Below are positions 9,690 through 19,229 of a stretch of 64,000 nucleotides of DNA, piece by piece (positions within the stretch are counted from its first letter, which is position 1; each line of letters starts with the position of its first letter). The notes under the pieces were generated by a model. It was not told the DNA's origin. It did no database searches and saw only the letters and a list, made by a program, of their open reading frames with translations. The translations under genes and the position numbers were made by a program. Source of the stretch: Gordonia terrae (GTDB taxonomy: Bacteria > Actinomycetota > Actinomycetes > Mycobacteriales > Mycobacteriaceae); assembly GCF_001698225.1 (NCBI RefSeq), contig NZ_CP016594.1:1922001-1986000 (forward strand), written 5' to 3'.

Positions 9690-12600
9690 GTGGTCACGAC
9701 GACCGAGGGTTTTGTGCGTCGGCCGCGCATCACGCCGCCACGCACACCCGGCGGCGAGGTCAACATCCAGGCGCCACCGGACGTGCCGCGGGTGGTGCCG
9801 GGCAATCTCCTGATGAGGCTGCTCCCGGTGGTGATGGTCGTCGCGGTGGTCGGCATGGTGTCGCTGATGGTCGTCACCGGCGGACGCAACATCCTGTCCA
9901 ACCCGCTGTTCATGATGTTCCCGCTGATGATGCTGATGTCGATGTTCGGCATGTTCGCCGCGGGCGGGCGCGGCGGCGGCAAGCGGGCGGGCGAACTCAA
10001 CGAGGAGCGCAAGGACTACTTCCGCTATCTGGGCCAGCTGCGCAGCCAGGTGTTCGAGACGGTCGACAACCAGCGTGCGGCGCGCACCTGGAGTCATCCG
10101 GACCCGCGTGCGCTGCTCGACGTGATCGGCAGCAGGCGGATGTGGGAACGCCGCCCCAATGATGCCGACTTCGCCCATGTGCGAGTGGGTGTCGGCGTCC
10201 AGCGCCTGGCCACGCGACTGATGCCACCGGAGACCGGGCCGCTGGAGGACATCGAACCGGTGTCGATGGTGGCCCTGCGTCGCTTCGTGCGCACCCACTC
10301 GGCGGTGTACCGCCTGCCGACCTCGATCTCGTTGCGGGGCTTCCCGGCGGTCAACATCGAGGGCGCCCGGCAGGAGACCCGCGACCTCGTCCGGTCGATG
10401 GTCGTGGAGTTGTGCGCCTTTCACGGTCCCGATCACCTGCACATCGGCATCGTCACCGGTGATCCCGCGGGAGAGGCCTGGGATTGGGCGAAATGGCTTC
10501 CGCACGTAGGGCATCCGACGCTGCGAGACGGCGTCGGCGCGATGCGGATGATCTATCCGACCCTGGCGGACCTGGAGAACTCGATGGCCGCCGACCTCCT
10601 CGAGCGCGGCCGCTTCAGCCGTTCGGCACCGCCGAACGCCCATCGCGCGCACCTGGTGGTGATCATCGATGACGGGTACGTCGCCGGGGACGAACGGATC
10701 ATCAACGACGCGGGCATGGAGGGGGTCACGATCCTCGACCTGACGGCGCCGCCGGACGGTCTCGCGGTGCGGCGCGGATTGCAGCTCGTCGTCCGTGGCG
10801 GCAAGGTCTCGGCGCGCAGCGCGGCCGGCGTCGAGGAGTTCGCCGACATGGACTCGCTCACCATTCCCGAGGCCGAGGCGATCGCCCGTCGCATGGCGCG
10901 CTACCGACTGGCCACCGCGGCGACCCTGGCCCACCTCGAGTCCGAGGCGACCTCGGCCGACCCGGGTCTGCCCGCGCTGCTCGGCATCGACGACGCGGCG
11001 CAGTTCGATCCCGCCACCGCCTGGCGCGGGCGCACCGGCCGGGAGCGACTGCGCGTGCCGATCGGTTACACGCCCACCGGCGCGCCCGTCGAGATCGACA
11101 TCAAGGAGAGCGCGCACGGCGGCATGGGTCCGCACGGGTTGTGCATCGGCGCCACCGGGTCGGGCAAATCGGAGTTCCTGCGCACACTCGTGCTGGCCAT
11201 GCTGGCGACCCACTCGCCGTCCGAGCTGAACCTCGTGCTCGTCGACTTCAAGGGCGGCGCGACGTTCCTCGGCCTGGAGTCCGCGCCCCACGTGGCGGCG
11301 ATCATCACGAACCTCGAGCAGGAACTGTCGATGGTCGACCGCATGAAGGACGCGCTCTCCGGTGAGATGAACCGGCGCCAAGAGGTGCTGCGGGCCGCGG
11401 GCAACTACGCCAACGTCGCCGACTACGAGCGCGCCCGCGCCTCCGGAGTGCGGCTCGATCCGCTGCCCGCACTGTTCATCGTCGTCGACGAGTTCTCCGA
11501 ACTGCTCTCGCAGAAGCCGGATTTCGCTGAACTGTTCGTCGCGATCGGACGACTCGGCCGCTCGCTGCACATCCACCTGTTGCTCGCGTCGCAACGCCTC
11601 GAGGAGGGCAAGCTCCGGGGCCTGGACTCGCACCTGTCCTACCGGATCGGTCTGAAGACCTTCTCCGCCAACGAATCCCGGTCGGTTCTCGGTGTGCCCG
11701 ACGCCTATCACCTGCCGAGCGTTCCCGGTTCGGCCTACCTCAAGTGCGACTCGGCCGACCCGATCCGGTTCAACACGTCCTACGTGTCGGGTGCCTACCA
11801 CTCGCCGACGGTCGTCGAGTCGTCCGATCCGAGCACCGCGGCGTCGCTGCGGCGCGGCAACCTGAAGGTGTTCACCGCGTTGCCGGTCCCGTTGGACGAG
11901 GGCGCGTCACGGTCCCTGCTCGATCAGGCCGAGAGTCTGCTCGACGAGGAACCGCCCGCCCCCGAGGAACCCGCCGATTTCGAACCGGTCTCGGCGCCGG
12001 TGCCCACACTCATGGAGACGATCGTCGACCGCATGGGAGACGCCGGTCCGCCGGCCCATCGCGTGTGGCTGCCGCCGCTGGACGAGTCCCCGACCGTGGA
12101 ACACCTTCTCGGCGAACGGGACTGGTCACGACCCGCGGTCCCCGGCGACCTCACCGTCCCGGTCGGTGTGGTCGACCGGCCCTACGATCAGCGACGCGAC
12201 CCCCTCGTCATCGACCTCGCGGGTGCCGCGGGCAACGTGGCGGTGGTCGGCGGTCCGCAGTCGGGCAAATCGACGACGCTGCGCACGATCATCATGTCGG
12301 CCGCGGCATCCCACACGCCCGAGCAGGTGCAGTTCTACTGTCTCGACTTCGGCGGCGGCAGTCTGACCGGACTCGCCGGACTCCCGCATGTCGGTTCGGT
12401 CGCCTCGCGCGGCGACATGGACGCGGTCCGACGTACGGTTGCCGAGGTCGCGGCCGTGGTCCGGTCCCGCGAGCTGCTGTTCGCCCGCCTGGGCATCGAA
12501 TCGATGCGCGACTACCGGGCCCGCCGTGCGTCGTGGTTCCGGTCCGGGGTCACCTCGCCGGCGACCGACCCGCTGGCCCAGGACCGGTTCGGCGACGTGT

Positions 12601-13769
12601 TCCTCGTCCTCGACGGCATGAACGTGCTGCGGACGGAACTGGAGTCGCTCGAGGAACAGATCACCGCAATCGTGGCCCAGGGCCTGAGCTATGGCGTGCA
12701 CGTCATGGTCACCGCGTCCCGGTGGGCCGAGGTGCGCCCGGCGGTCCGCGATCTCGTGGGTACGCGTATCGAGCTGCGCCTCGGCGACCCGATGGACTCC
12801 GACATGGGGCGTCGCGCCGCCGCTCTGGTCCCGCAGAACCGTCCCGGACGCGGCCTGACCGGGCAGGAGCTGCACATGCTGATCGCGCTGCCTCGCCTCG
12901 ACCCGGTCAGCAGTGCCGAATCGCTTCCCGCCGGTGTCGCGCAGTCCGTGGAGAGGCTCACCGCCGCCTATCCGGGCCGTGGGGCGATGGCCGTGCGCAA
13001 ACTGAGCACCGAGATCGACCACGCGTCGGTGCAGCGCGCGGTCGCCGACGCCGGGCTCACTCTCGCGCCCAACCAGGTCGCGATCGGTGTGGGTGAGCTC
13101 GAGCTCGCGCCGGTGGTGCTCGACTTCACCGCCCAGCCGCACTTCATGGCCTTCGCCGATGTCGAGCACGGCAAGACCAACCTGCTCCGCACCATCGTCA
13201 CCGGGCTCGTCGCCGGCGCCACGCCCGAGCAGGTCCGGATCGTCTTCGTCGACTACCGCCGCACCATGCTGGGGATCATCGACGGCGACCATCTGGCCGG
13301 GTACGCGAGTTCGCCCGACCGCGCGGCGTCGATGATGACGGAGCTGGCGGCCTACCTGAAGAACCGGATGCCGCCGGAGGACGTGACCGTTCAGCAGCTG
13401 CGGGACCGCACCTGGCTCGAGGGTCAGCCGGAGGTGTACGTCGTGGTCGACGACTACGACATGGTGGTGACGTCGACGGGCAATCCGATGCTGCCGATCG
13501 TCGAGCTGGCCTCCCATGCCCGCGACATCGGCCTGCACATTGTGCTCGCCCGGCGGTCCGGTGGACTGGGACGGGCGATGTTCGACCCGCTGATCGCCCG
13601 CCTCAAAGACCTGTCGTCGGACATCCTGCTGATGAGTGGCGACCGCGACGAGGGCTTCATCACCGGGCGGTCACGGCTGCAGTCGCTGATACCCGGCCGC
13701 GGTGAGCTCGTGTCGCGGGTCCGGCCACCGGAGATGATCCAGGTCGCTCATCTCGCGGTCGGCGACTAG
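9690..13769 (+). CDS. eccC: Type VII secretion ATPase EccC (ESX-4 type)
   Basis: The motor of the ESX system, 1359 residues, fused in one chain (EccCa plus EccCb). Two N-terminal membrane helices lie at about residues 38-58 and 68-90. A DUF-like region is followed by three FtsK/SpoIIIE ATPase domains. Walker A of domain 1 is GATGSGKSEF near residue 487 with Walker B ALFIVVDEFSELL. Domain 2 has GGPQSGKSTTLRT near 853 with VFLVLDGMN. Domain 3 has the degenerate DVEHGKTNLLRT near 1157 with VYVVVDDYDMV. A Walker A that departs from consensus in the last domain is usual. The start is a GTG at 9690 after GGGGGGAC; GTG 9688 is out of frame. The gene for the T7SS-associated protein follows 13 nt after the stop. 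Confidence 0.96.
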   Translation: MVTTTEGFVRRPRITPPRTPGGEVNIQAPPDVPRVVPGNLLMRLLPVVMVVAVVGMVSLMVVTGGRNILSNPLFMMFPLMMLMSMFGMFAAGGRGGGKRAGELNEERKDYFRYLGQLRSQVFETVDNQRAARTWSHPDPRALLDVIGSRRMWERRPNDADFAHVRVGVGVQRLATRLMPPETGPLEDIEPVSMVALRRFVRTHSAVYRLPTSISLRGFPAVNIEGARQETRDLVRSMVVELCAFHGPDHLHIGIVTGDPAGEAWDWAKWLPHVGHPTLRDGVGAMRMIYPTLADLENSMAADLLERGRFSRSAPPNAHRAHLVVIIDDGYVAGDERIINDAGMEGVTILDLTAPPDGLAVRRGLQLVVRGGKVSARSAAGVEEFADMDSLTIPEAEAIARRMARYRLATAATLAHLESEATSADPGLPALLGIDDAAQFDPATAWRGRTGRERLRVPIGYTPTGAPVEIDIKESAHGGMGPHGLCIGATGSGKSEFLRTLVLAMLATHSPSELNLVLVDFKGGATFLGLESAPHVAAIITNLEQELSMVDRMKDALSGEMNRRQEVLRAAGNYANVADYERARASGVRLDPLPALFIVVDEFSELLSQKPDFAELFVAIGRLGRSLHIHLLLASQRLEEGKLRGLDSHLSYRIGLKTFSANESRSVLGVPDAYHLPSVPGSAYLKCDSADPIRFNTSYVSGAYHSPTVVESSDPSTAASLRRGNLKVFTALPVPLDEGASRSLLDQAESLLDEEPPAPEEPADFEPVSAPVPTLMETIVDRMGDAGPPAHRVWLPPLDESPTVEHLLGERDWSRPAVPGDLTVPVGVVDRPYDQRRDPLVIDLAGAAGNVAVVGGPQSGKSTTLRTIIMSAAASHTPEQVQFYCLDFGGGSLTGLAGLPHVGSVASRGDMDAVRRTVAEVAAVVRSRELLFARLGIESMRDYRARRASWFRSGVTSPATDPLAQDRFGDVFLVLDGMNVLRTELESLEEQITAIVAQGLSYGVHVMVTASRWAEVRPAVRDLVGTRIELRLGDPMDSDMGRRAAALVPQNRPGRGLTGQELHMLIALPRLDPVSSAESLPAGVAQSVERLTAAYPGRGAMAVRKLSTEIDHASVQRAVADAGLTLAPNQVAIGVGELELAPVVLDFTAQPHFMAFADVEHGKTNLLRTIVTGLVAGATPEQVRIVFVDYRRTMLGIIDGDHLAGYASSPDRAASMMTELAAYLKNRMPPEDVTVQQLRDRTWLEGQPEVYVVVDDYDMVVTSTGNPMLPIVELASHARDIGLHIVLARRSGGLGRAMFDPLIARLKDLSSDILLMSGDRDEGFITGRSRLQSLIPGRGELVSRVRPPEMIQVAHLAVGD

Positions 13770-13782
13770 GCCGGATCCGCAG

Positions 13783-15174
13783 ATGACGCGAGCGGGCGGG
13801 ACGCCGGCATCGGACGTGGGGCCGGTGCACCGGGCAGGACGGCGGCACCCCCGCCCGGCCGTGGTCGATCTCGCGTTCGGGACGCCGCTGGTCTGGGAGC
13901 CGGCGGGCGGCCTGCGCCGGGTGGATCGCGACGTGCGGATGTTGCTCGAGTCGGTGGATCACATGAGCGTCGTGGTCGACGGCCGGCGCGAACATCCACG
14001 GCAGGCGTGGCGGCGGGTCTTCGCCGACCTCGGTCTGCCTGCGGGACAGCCGCTGATCGTCGGACACCCGAGTACGTGGGGACCGCGTCGTGCGTCGACC
14101 CTTGCCGACCTCGGCGACGCCGGCGCACCGGTGTCGTTGCTGCCGCGGGCGGTTCTCGTCGCCCGCAGTCACGCCGACCTCACCGTGCAACGCTGCGCCG
14201 TCGTCGAGACCACCCACCTGCCGCATCCGCCGACCGACCCCGCCCACCCGCGAACCTCGTGGTGGGACGTGCAGATCGTGGGCCGGGGTCCCGACGGCTG
14301 GACGGTCGAACGCTCCGGGATCATCCGTCCGGGAGCCGGTCTCGCGTCGTCGGCCCCGGCCGACGGCGAGGGGATCGACGGCGCGGGGATCGACGTCATC
14401 GACGACTCGGTCGAGGCGGTGTTCGTCGACGGGGCGGCGGCGGACGACGTGTCCGCGGCGATCGACGTCATCTCCGCGCACGCGGTCGCGGGACGGGTCG
14501 TCGCCGTAGACCGTGACCTGGTCGTCCGGCTCGGACACCGCACGGGCGGCGCCGCCGACGACGCGGCGGACCCCGGTCGTGACCCTCGCCCGCCGGACTC
14601 GTTGCCGGTCGGCAGCACGAGACTGCGGTCGCGCTCGCTGCTCGCGGCCGCGGTGGTGGCGGTCCTCGTCGTGAGCGGTGCGGTCGGGGTGGGCGTCTGG
14701 CAGCGCGAACCCGCATCAGGCGCGTCGTCGGCGGATGTCCACCTGGGGCGCGCGACGCTGACCGTCCCGGGGGATTGGCGGCAGGCCGACCAGGACACCC
14801 CGAGCGACGCCGCCGACGACCCGTCCACCACTCGCACGGTGTTCGTCGACCCCGACGACGGCCGGCGCATCATCGCCGTGCTCACCGAGGTGCGCGAGGG
14901 TTCCACCCTGGCCTCGGTCGCCGGCAGCCTGCGCAACCGGATCGAACAGCGCGGCGACGACATCGTCACGGAGTTCTCCGCCAACACCCGGTTCGCCGGC
15001 CGCGACGTGATCGGTTACCGCGAGTCACCGGCATCCGGGGGTGCGATCCGCTGGTACGTCGTCGTCGATGACGGTCTACAGGTCTCGATCGGCTGTCAGG
15101 CGGGTACCGCGGCCGAGCCGGCCGAGGCTGAATGCGCGGAGGCGGTCCGGACGATCCGGGTGCTGCCGTCGTAG
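13783..15174 (+). CDS. Type VII secretion-associated protein (TIGR03931 / Rv3446c type)
   Basis: A 463-residue accessory protein, the usual neighbour of ESX-4 eccC. The N-terminal half (residues 20-270) resembles the actin-like ATPase-type domain of this family without an obvious nucleotide motif. One membrane helix lies at about residues 287-307 (LLAAAVVAVLVVSGAVGVGVW). The C-terminal extracytoplasmic domain (residues 320-463) carries the conserved LTVPGDWRQ, FVDPDDGRRIIAVLTEV and GYRESPASGGAIRWYVVVDDGLQVSIGCQAG. Two cysteines near the end (GCQAG, AECAEAV) could form a disulfide outside the cell. In M. tuberculosis esxU and esxT sit between this gene and rplM; here there is only a 224-nt gap. 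Confidence 0.85.
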   Translation: MTRAGGTPASDVGPVHRAGRRHPRPAVVDLAFGTPLVWEPAGGLRRVDRDVRMLLESVDHMSVVVDGRREHPRQAWRRVFADLGLPAGQPLIVGHPSTWGPRRASTLADLGDAGAPVSLLPRAVLVARSHADLTVQRCAVVETTHLPHPPTDPAHPRTSWWDVQIVGRGPDGWTVERSGIIRPGAGLASSAPADGEGIDGAGIDVIDDSVEAVFVDGAAADDVSAAIDVISAHAVAGRVVAVDRDLVVRLGHRTGGAADDAADPGRDPRPPDSLPVGSTRLRSRSLLAAAVVAVLVVSGAVGVGVWQREPASGASSADVHLGRATLTVPGDWRQADQDTPSDAADDPSTTRTVFVDPDDGRRIIAVLTEVREGSTLASVAGSLRNRIEQRGDDIVTEFSANTRFAGRDVIGYRESPASGGAIRWYVVVDDGLQVSIGCQAGTAAEPAEAECAEAVRTIRVLPS

Positions 15175-15192
15175 AGCGGGCCGATGCCGGAC

Positions 15193-15241
15193 GCCGGCGC
15201 CCGTTGTGACCCCGGCCGGAGGCCGGCGCCCGTTTTGACCC
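15193..15241. repeat. Pair of 20-bp direct repeats in the rplM upstream gap
   Basis: GCCGGCGCCCGTTGTGACCC at 15193-15212 and GCCGGCGCCCGTTTTGACCC at 15222-15241 differ at one base and are offset by 29 bp. Between them is a small inverted repeat (CCGGCC, GGA, GGCCGG at 15212-15226). The second copy supplies the -35 element of the rplM promoter. A shortened relative (GCTCGTTGTGACCCC) lies in the gap before glmS at 35647-35661. Confidence 0.6.
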
Positions 15242-15264
15242 TGACCAGCGCGGTCGCGTAACCT
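15235..15264 (+). promoter_or_regulatory. Vegetative promoter of rplM-rpsI
   Basis: TTGACC at 15235-15240, an 18-bp spacer and TAACCT at 15259-15264 form the best sigma-A-like promoter in the window. Transcription from about 15271 would leave a leader of roughly 128 nt before rplM, long enough to hold a regulatory structure, though I see no convincing fold. Confidence 0.65.
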
Positions 15265-15398
15265 GGATCGCTGGTGCTCGGCACCTGGTGCACATCTGTG
15301 TGTCCAGGTCAGCGGAGACCCGGGTCCCCACTGGTCGCCGGGAACAACCTCTGCCGTGCACCCGACCAGCACCCACAAGACAAGAGTTGAGGACAACT

Positions 15399-15838
15399 GT
15401 GCCTACCTACACCCCGAAGGCCGGTGACATCACGCGTACGTGGCATGTCATCGACGCCGAGAACGTGGTGCTCGGCCGGCTGGCCGTGCAGGTCGCGAAC
15501 CTGCTCCGCGGCAAGCACAAGCCGACCTACGCCCCGCACATGGACGGCGGCGACTTCGTCGTCATCATCAATGCGGAGAAGATCGCGCTGACCAGCAACA
15601 AGGCCGATCGCAAGCTGAACTACACGCACTCGGGGCATCCCGGTGGCCTGAAGTCCCGCACCACGACCGAGCTGCTCGCCACCTACCCGGAGCGCGTCAT
15701 CGAGAAGGCCGTCAAGGGCATGCTGCCGTCGACCAAGCTCGGCCGCGCGATGGCGTCGAAGCTGAAGGTCTACGCCGGCCCGAATCATCCGCACGCGGCC
15801 CAGCGCCCCGTCCCCTTCGAGATCAAGCAGGTGGCCCA

Positions 15839-15842
<4 letters not shown>
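15399..15842 (+). CDS. rplM: 50S ribosomal protein L13
   Basis: Early-assembling large-subunit protein, 147 residues. It covers the whole family: [49 protein letters not shown] near the start and [32 protein letters not shown] near the end. The GTG at 15399 gives the usual short N-terminus and has GAGGA upstream. It overlaps rpsI by 4 nt (GTGA), the normal L13-S9 operon, here driven by the promoter at 15235-15264. Confidence 0.97.
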
Positions 15843-16375
<533 letters not shown>

Positions 16376-16377
16376 TC

Positions 16378-17724
16378 TTGGCACGCCTTTTCGGAACCGA
16401 CGGCGTCCGAGGCCTGGCCAACGCCGAGCTCACCCCAGAGCTCGCGTTGCGCCTGGCCTCGGCCGCCGCGGTCGTTTTCGCAGAGAGTTCCACGACGGAC
16501 TCCCACCGGCGCCCGCGTGCGGTCGTCGGACGTGATCCGCGTGCATCCGGCGAGATGCTGGAGGCCGCGGTGTGTGCCGGTCTCGCCGCCACCGGAGTCG
16601 ACGCCATCTGCGTCGGCACCGTGCCGACCCCGGCGGTCGCATTCCTGACCGCGGACTACCACGCCGACTTCGGTGTGATGATCTCCGCATCGCACAACCC
16701 CATGCCCGACAACGGGATCAAGTTCTTCTCCGCCGGCGGGCACAAGCTCGACGACGACGTCGAGGACCGCATCGAGGCGGCCATGGACGACGAGGTCGTC
16801 CGGCCGATCGGTGCCGCGGTGGGACGCATCGTCGCCGCGCCCGACGCCGGCGACCGTTACCGGCATCACCTCACCCAGGCCATCGACACGCGACTGGACG
16901 GGCTGACCGTCGTCGTCGACTGTGCGCACGGCGCGGCGTCGGAGCTCGCGCCGCTGGCCTACGCCGACGCCGGGGCGACCGTCATCGCGATCCACGCCGA
17001 GCCGGACGGCCTGAACATCAACGCCGACTGCGGGTCCACGCACATGGACAAGTTGCAGGCCGCGGTGCTCGAACACGGCGCCGACCTCGGACTGGCGCAC
17101 GACGGTGACGCAGACCGTTGTCTCGCAGTCGATTCCACCGGTCAGATCGTCGACGGCGACGCCATCATGGCGGTGCTCGCGACGTCCCTGAAAGATCAGG
17201 GCAAGCTCCGCGAGGACGTGCTCGTGGCCACCGTCATGAGCAATCTCGGTCTGCACATCGCGATGCGCGAGGCCGGGATCACCGTGCACACCACCGCGGT
17301 CGGGGACCGATATGTCCTCGAGGAACTGCGCCGGGGCGGTTACGCGATCGGCGGCGAACAGTCGGGCCACATCGTCGTCCCGGGTTCGGGTACGACGGGT
17401 GACGGCATCCTGACCGGGTTGATGCTCATGGCACGGATGGCTGCCACCTCGGCGCGGCTGGCCGACCTCGCCGGCATCGTCACCGTGCTGCCCCAGGAAC
17501 TGATCAACGTCCGGGTCGCCGACAAACATGCGGTGTCGCAGTCGCAGTCGGTCCGGGAGGCGGTCGCGGCCGCCGAGACCGAACTGGGCGAGACGGGCCG
17601 AGTCCTGTTGCGGCCGTCGGGAACCGAGCAGCTCGTCCGCGTCATGGTGGAGGCCGCGACGGCCGACCAGGCGCTGTCGGTGGCCGGCCGGCTGGCCGAT
17701 GTCGTCCAAGGCGTCGGGGCATGA
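16378..17724 (+). CDS. glmM: Phosphoglucosamine mutase GlmM
   Basis: Converts glucosamine 6-phosphate to glucosamine 1-phosphate on the way to UDP-GlcNAc and peptidoglycan; glmS further along makes its substrate. The protein has 448 residues, the usual length. The phosphoserine is Ser105 in [15 protein letters not shown], the metal loop is DGDADRC near residue 241, the sugar loop is GGEQSGHIV near 325, and the phosphate loop is [15 protein letters not shown] near 415. It starts with a rare TTG at 16378, two bases after the rpsI stop; no downstream start is compatible with the conserved [11 protein letters not shown]. It probably shares the rplM-rpsI transcript. Confidence 0.97.
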   Translation: MARLFGTDGVRGLANAELTPELALRLASAAAVVFAESSTTDSHRRPRAVVGRDPRASGEMLEAAVCAGLAATGVDAICVGTVPTPAVAFLTADYHADFGVMISASHNPMPDNGIKFFSAGGHKLDDDVEDRIEAAMDDEVVRPIGAAVGRIVAAPDAGDRYRHHLTQAIDTRLDGLTVVVDCAHGAASELAPLAYADAGATVIAIHAEPDGLNINADCGSTHMDKLQAAVLEHGADLGLAHDGDADRCLAVDSTGQIVDGDAIMAVLATSLKDQGKLREDVLVATVMSNLGLHIAMREAGITVHTTAVGDRYVLEELRRGGYAIGGEQSGHIVVPGSGTTGDGILTGLMLMARMAATSARLADLAGIVTVLPQELINVRVADKHAVSQSQSVREAVAAAETELGETGRVLLRPSGTEQLVRVMVEAATADQALSVAGRLADVVQGVGA

Positions 17725-18425
17725 CCGGTCCGGCGCCCCGGGCGGTCCTGTTCGACTTCTCCGGCACGCTGTTCCGCTTCGAGGCCCGCGACGAGTGGTT
17801 CGCCGACCTGCGCGACGACACCGGCGCCGAGTTCGACCGTGACCGGCAGGCGGACATCATCCGGCGCATGGTCGCACCTGTCGGGCTGCCCGACGGCATC
17901 GTCGGGGACGACCGACATGCCTGGGAGTCCCGGGATCTCGACCCGACGCTGCATCGCACCGGCTATCTGGCGCTGCTGCGCGCGGCCGGGATGAGCAACG
18001 CCGAGCACGCGAACGCGCTCTACAACCGAGTACTCGATCCGTCCTCCTGGGTCCCGTTCACCGACACCGTCACCGTGTTGCAGAAGCTCGGCGCCGCACA
18101 GGTTCCGGTCGGCATCGTCAGCAACATCGCCTTCGACCTGCGCAAGGTCCTGGCTCTGCACGGTGTCGAGGATCTCGTCGCCGCGTTCGCGCTGTCCTAC
18201 GAGGTGGGGGCGATCAAACCCGACCCCCGGATCTTCCATGCCGCTCTCGACCCGCTGGGTGTTCCGGCAGACGAGGTGCTCATGGTCGGGGACAGCGAGA
18301 CCGCCGACGGCGGAGCGCGCGCCCTCGGTTGTTCCTTCGCGCTGGTGCACGACGTCCCGGCCGCCGAGCGGCCCACCGCGCTGCTCGATGCCGTGACCTC
18401 ACACGGCATCGAACTGGGTGACTGA
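17721..18425 (+). CDS. HAD superfamily hydrolase with an altered motif I
   Basis: A 234-residue HAD-IA-type hydrolase. Motif I is LFDFSGTLF with nucleophile Asp12. Motif II is probably [10 protein letters not shown] near 135, motif III the Lys of AIKPDPRIF near 158, and motif [13 protein letters not shown] near 190. The second Asp of the usual phosphatase DxD is a Ser (DFS), which is not the DxY of haloacid dehalogenases or the DxA of phosphonatases either. The cap segment carries a conserved-looking [12 protein letters not shown]. Its ATG overlaps the glmM stop by 4 nt, so it is translated with glmM. The substrate is unknown. Its stop abuts the stop of the convergent SDR gene, the boundary of the accessory block. 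Confidence 0.85.
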   Translation: MTGPAPRAVLFDFSGTLFRFEARDEWFADLRDDTGAEFDRDRQADIIRRMVAPVGLPDGIVGDDRHAWESRDLDPTLHRTGYLALLRAAGMSNAEHANALYNRVLDPSSWVPFTDTVTVLQKLGAAQVPVGIVSNIAFDLRKVLALHGVEDLVAAFALSYEVGAIKPDPRIFHAALDPLGVPADEVLMVGDSETADGGARALGCSFALVHDVPAAERPTALLDAVTSHGIELGD

Positions 18426-19178
18426 TCAGAAGTTGCCCTTCGCGGCCCAACCTCCGTCCACCGGGTAGATCTCGCCGGTGAGGAAGTCTCCCTCGCGCAT
18501 GAGGTAGGCGACCATCGAGGCGATCTCCGACGGGAGTCCGAGTCGTCTGACGATGTGCGCGTTGGCATTCGCCTGCCGCATCTCCTCGGTGATGTCGGCG
18601 AGGATGGGTGTGTCGATGGTGCCCGGGGCGATCGCGTTGATCAGGATGTTGTGCGGGCCGTATTCGTAGGCTGCCTGCTTGGTGAGCCCGACGACACCTC
18701 CCTTGGCGGCCGAATACGACGCCAGATTGGGCAGGCCCCGAAGCGCCGCCATGGACGAGATGTTGACGATGCGACCCCCACCGTTGTCGATCATGTTCGG
18801 GATGACCGCCCGCATCCCCAGCCAGACGCCCTTGAGGTCGGTGCCCACCACGACGTCCCACGCCTCCTCGGTGAGGCCGACGACGGTGTCCTCACTGATC
18901 ATGTTGACCACCCCCGCCACGTTGGCGAGACAGTCGATCGCGCCGCGGGACGCGATCACCTTCTCGACCGCTCCCGACCATTCGTCCGCGACCCGGATGT
19001 CGAGTCGGATGTACTCCGCTGAGCCGCCGGCCTCGGCGATCTCCTTGAGGGTGACCCCGCAGTCCTGGATGTCGGCAGCGATGACGTGGGCGCCGTCGGC
19101 GGCGAGACGTACGGCCGTCGCCTGGCCGATGCCCTGTGCGGCGCCGGTGACGATTGCGGTTTTTCCGTTGAGGGACAT
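18426..19178 (-). CDS. Short-chain dehydrogenase/reductase (LvaD-like position)
   Basis: A 250-residue classical SDR. Cofactor motif TGAAQGIGQATAV is at residues 10-22, the NVAGV motif near 85, the catalytic Ser in NISSMAALRG near 138, and the YSAAKGG motif near 151. Asp in the ADIQDC stretch at the end of strand 2 suggests NAD(H) preference. I chose the ATG at 19178 (MSLNGKTAIVTG) with AGAGAAAG upstream. It is the last gene of the kinase-dehydrogenase-SDR run. In Pseudomonas putida the levulinate operon lvaABCDE has kinase, small partner, ACAD-family enzyme, SDR and acyl-CoA ligase in that order, and LvaD reduces the 4-keto group. A similar role on a keto or hydroxy acyl-CoA is inferred here. 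Confidence 0.87.
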   Translation of the reverse strand: MSLNGKTAIVTGAAQGIGQATAVRLAADGAHVIAADIQDCGVTLKEIAEAGGSAEYIRLDIRVADEWSGAVEKVIASRGAIDCLANVAGVVNMISEDTVVGLTEEAWDVVVGTDLKGVWLGMRAVIPNMIDNGGGRIVNISSMAALRGLPNLASYSAAKGGVVGLTKQAAYEYGPHNILINAIAPGTIDTPILADITEEMRQANANAHIVRRLGLPSEIASMVAYLMREGDFLTGEIYPVDGGWAAKGNF

Positions 19179-19229
19179 GGGTGTTCGCTTTCTCTGGTAG
19201 GTGAACGCCACTGGTGGGTGGAGGTGCGG

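Noticed and set aside
9636..11801. A 721-codon open frame on the minus strand opposite eccC
   Set aside because: It is a high-GC shadow of eccC; its translation is His/Gly/Arg/Gln-rich without domains, while eccC has clear ATPase motifs.
15175..15398. Hidden esxT/esxU remnants before rplM
   Set aside because: The gap is too short, has no WXG motif in any frame, and contains the rplM promoter and direct repeats.
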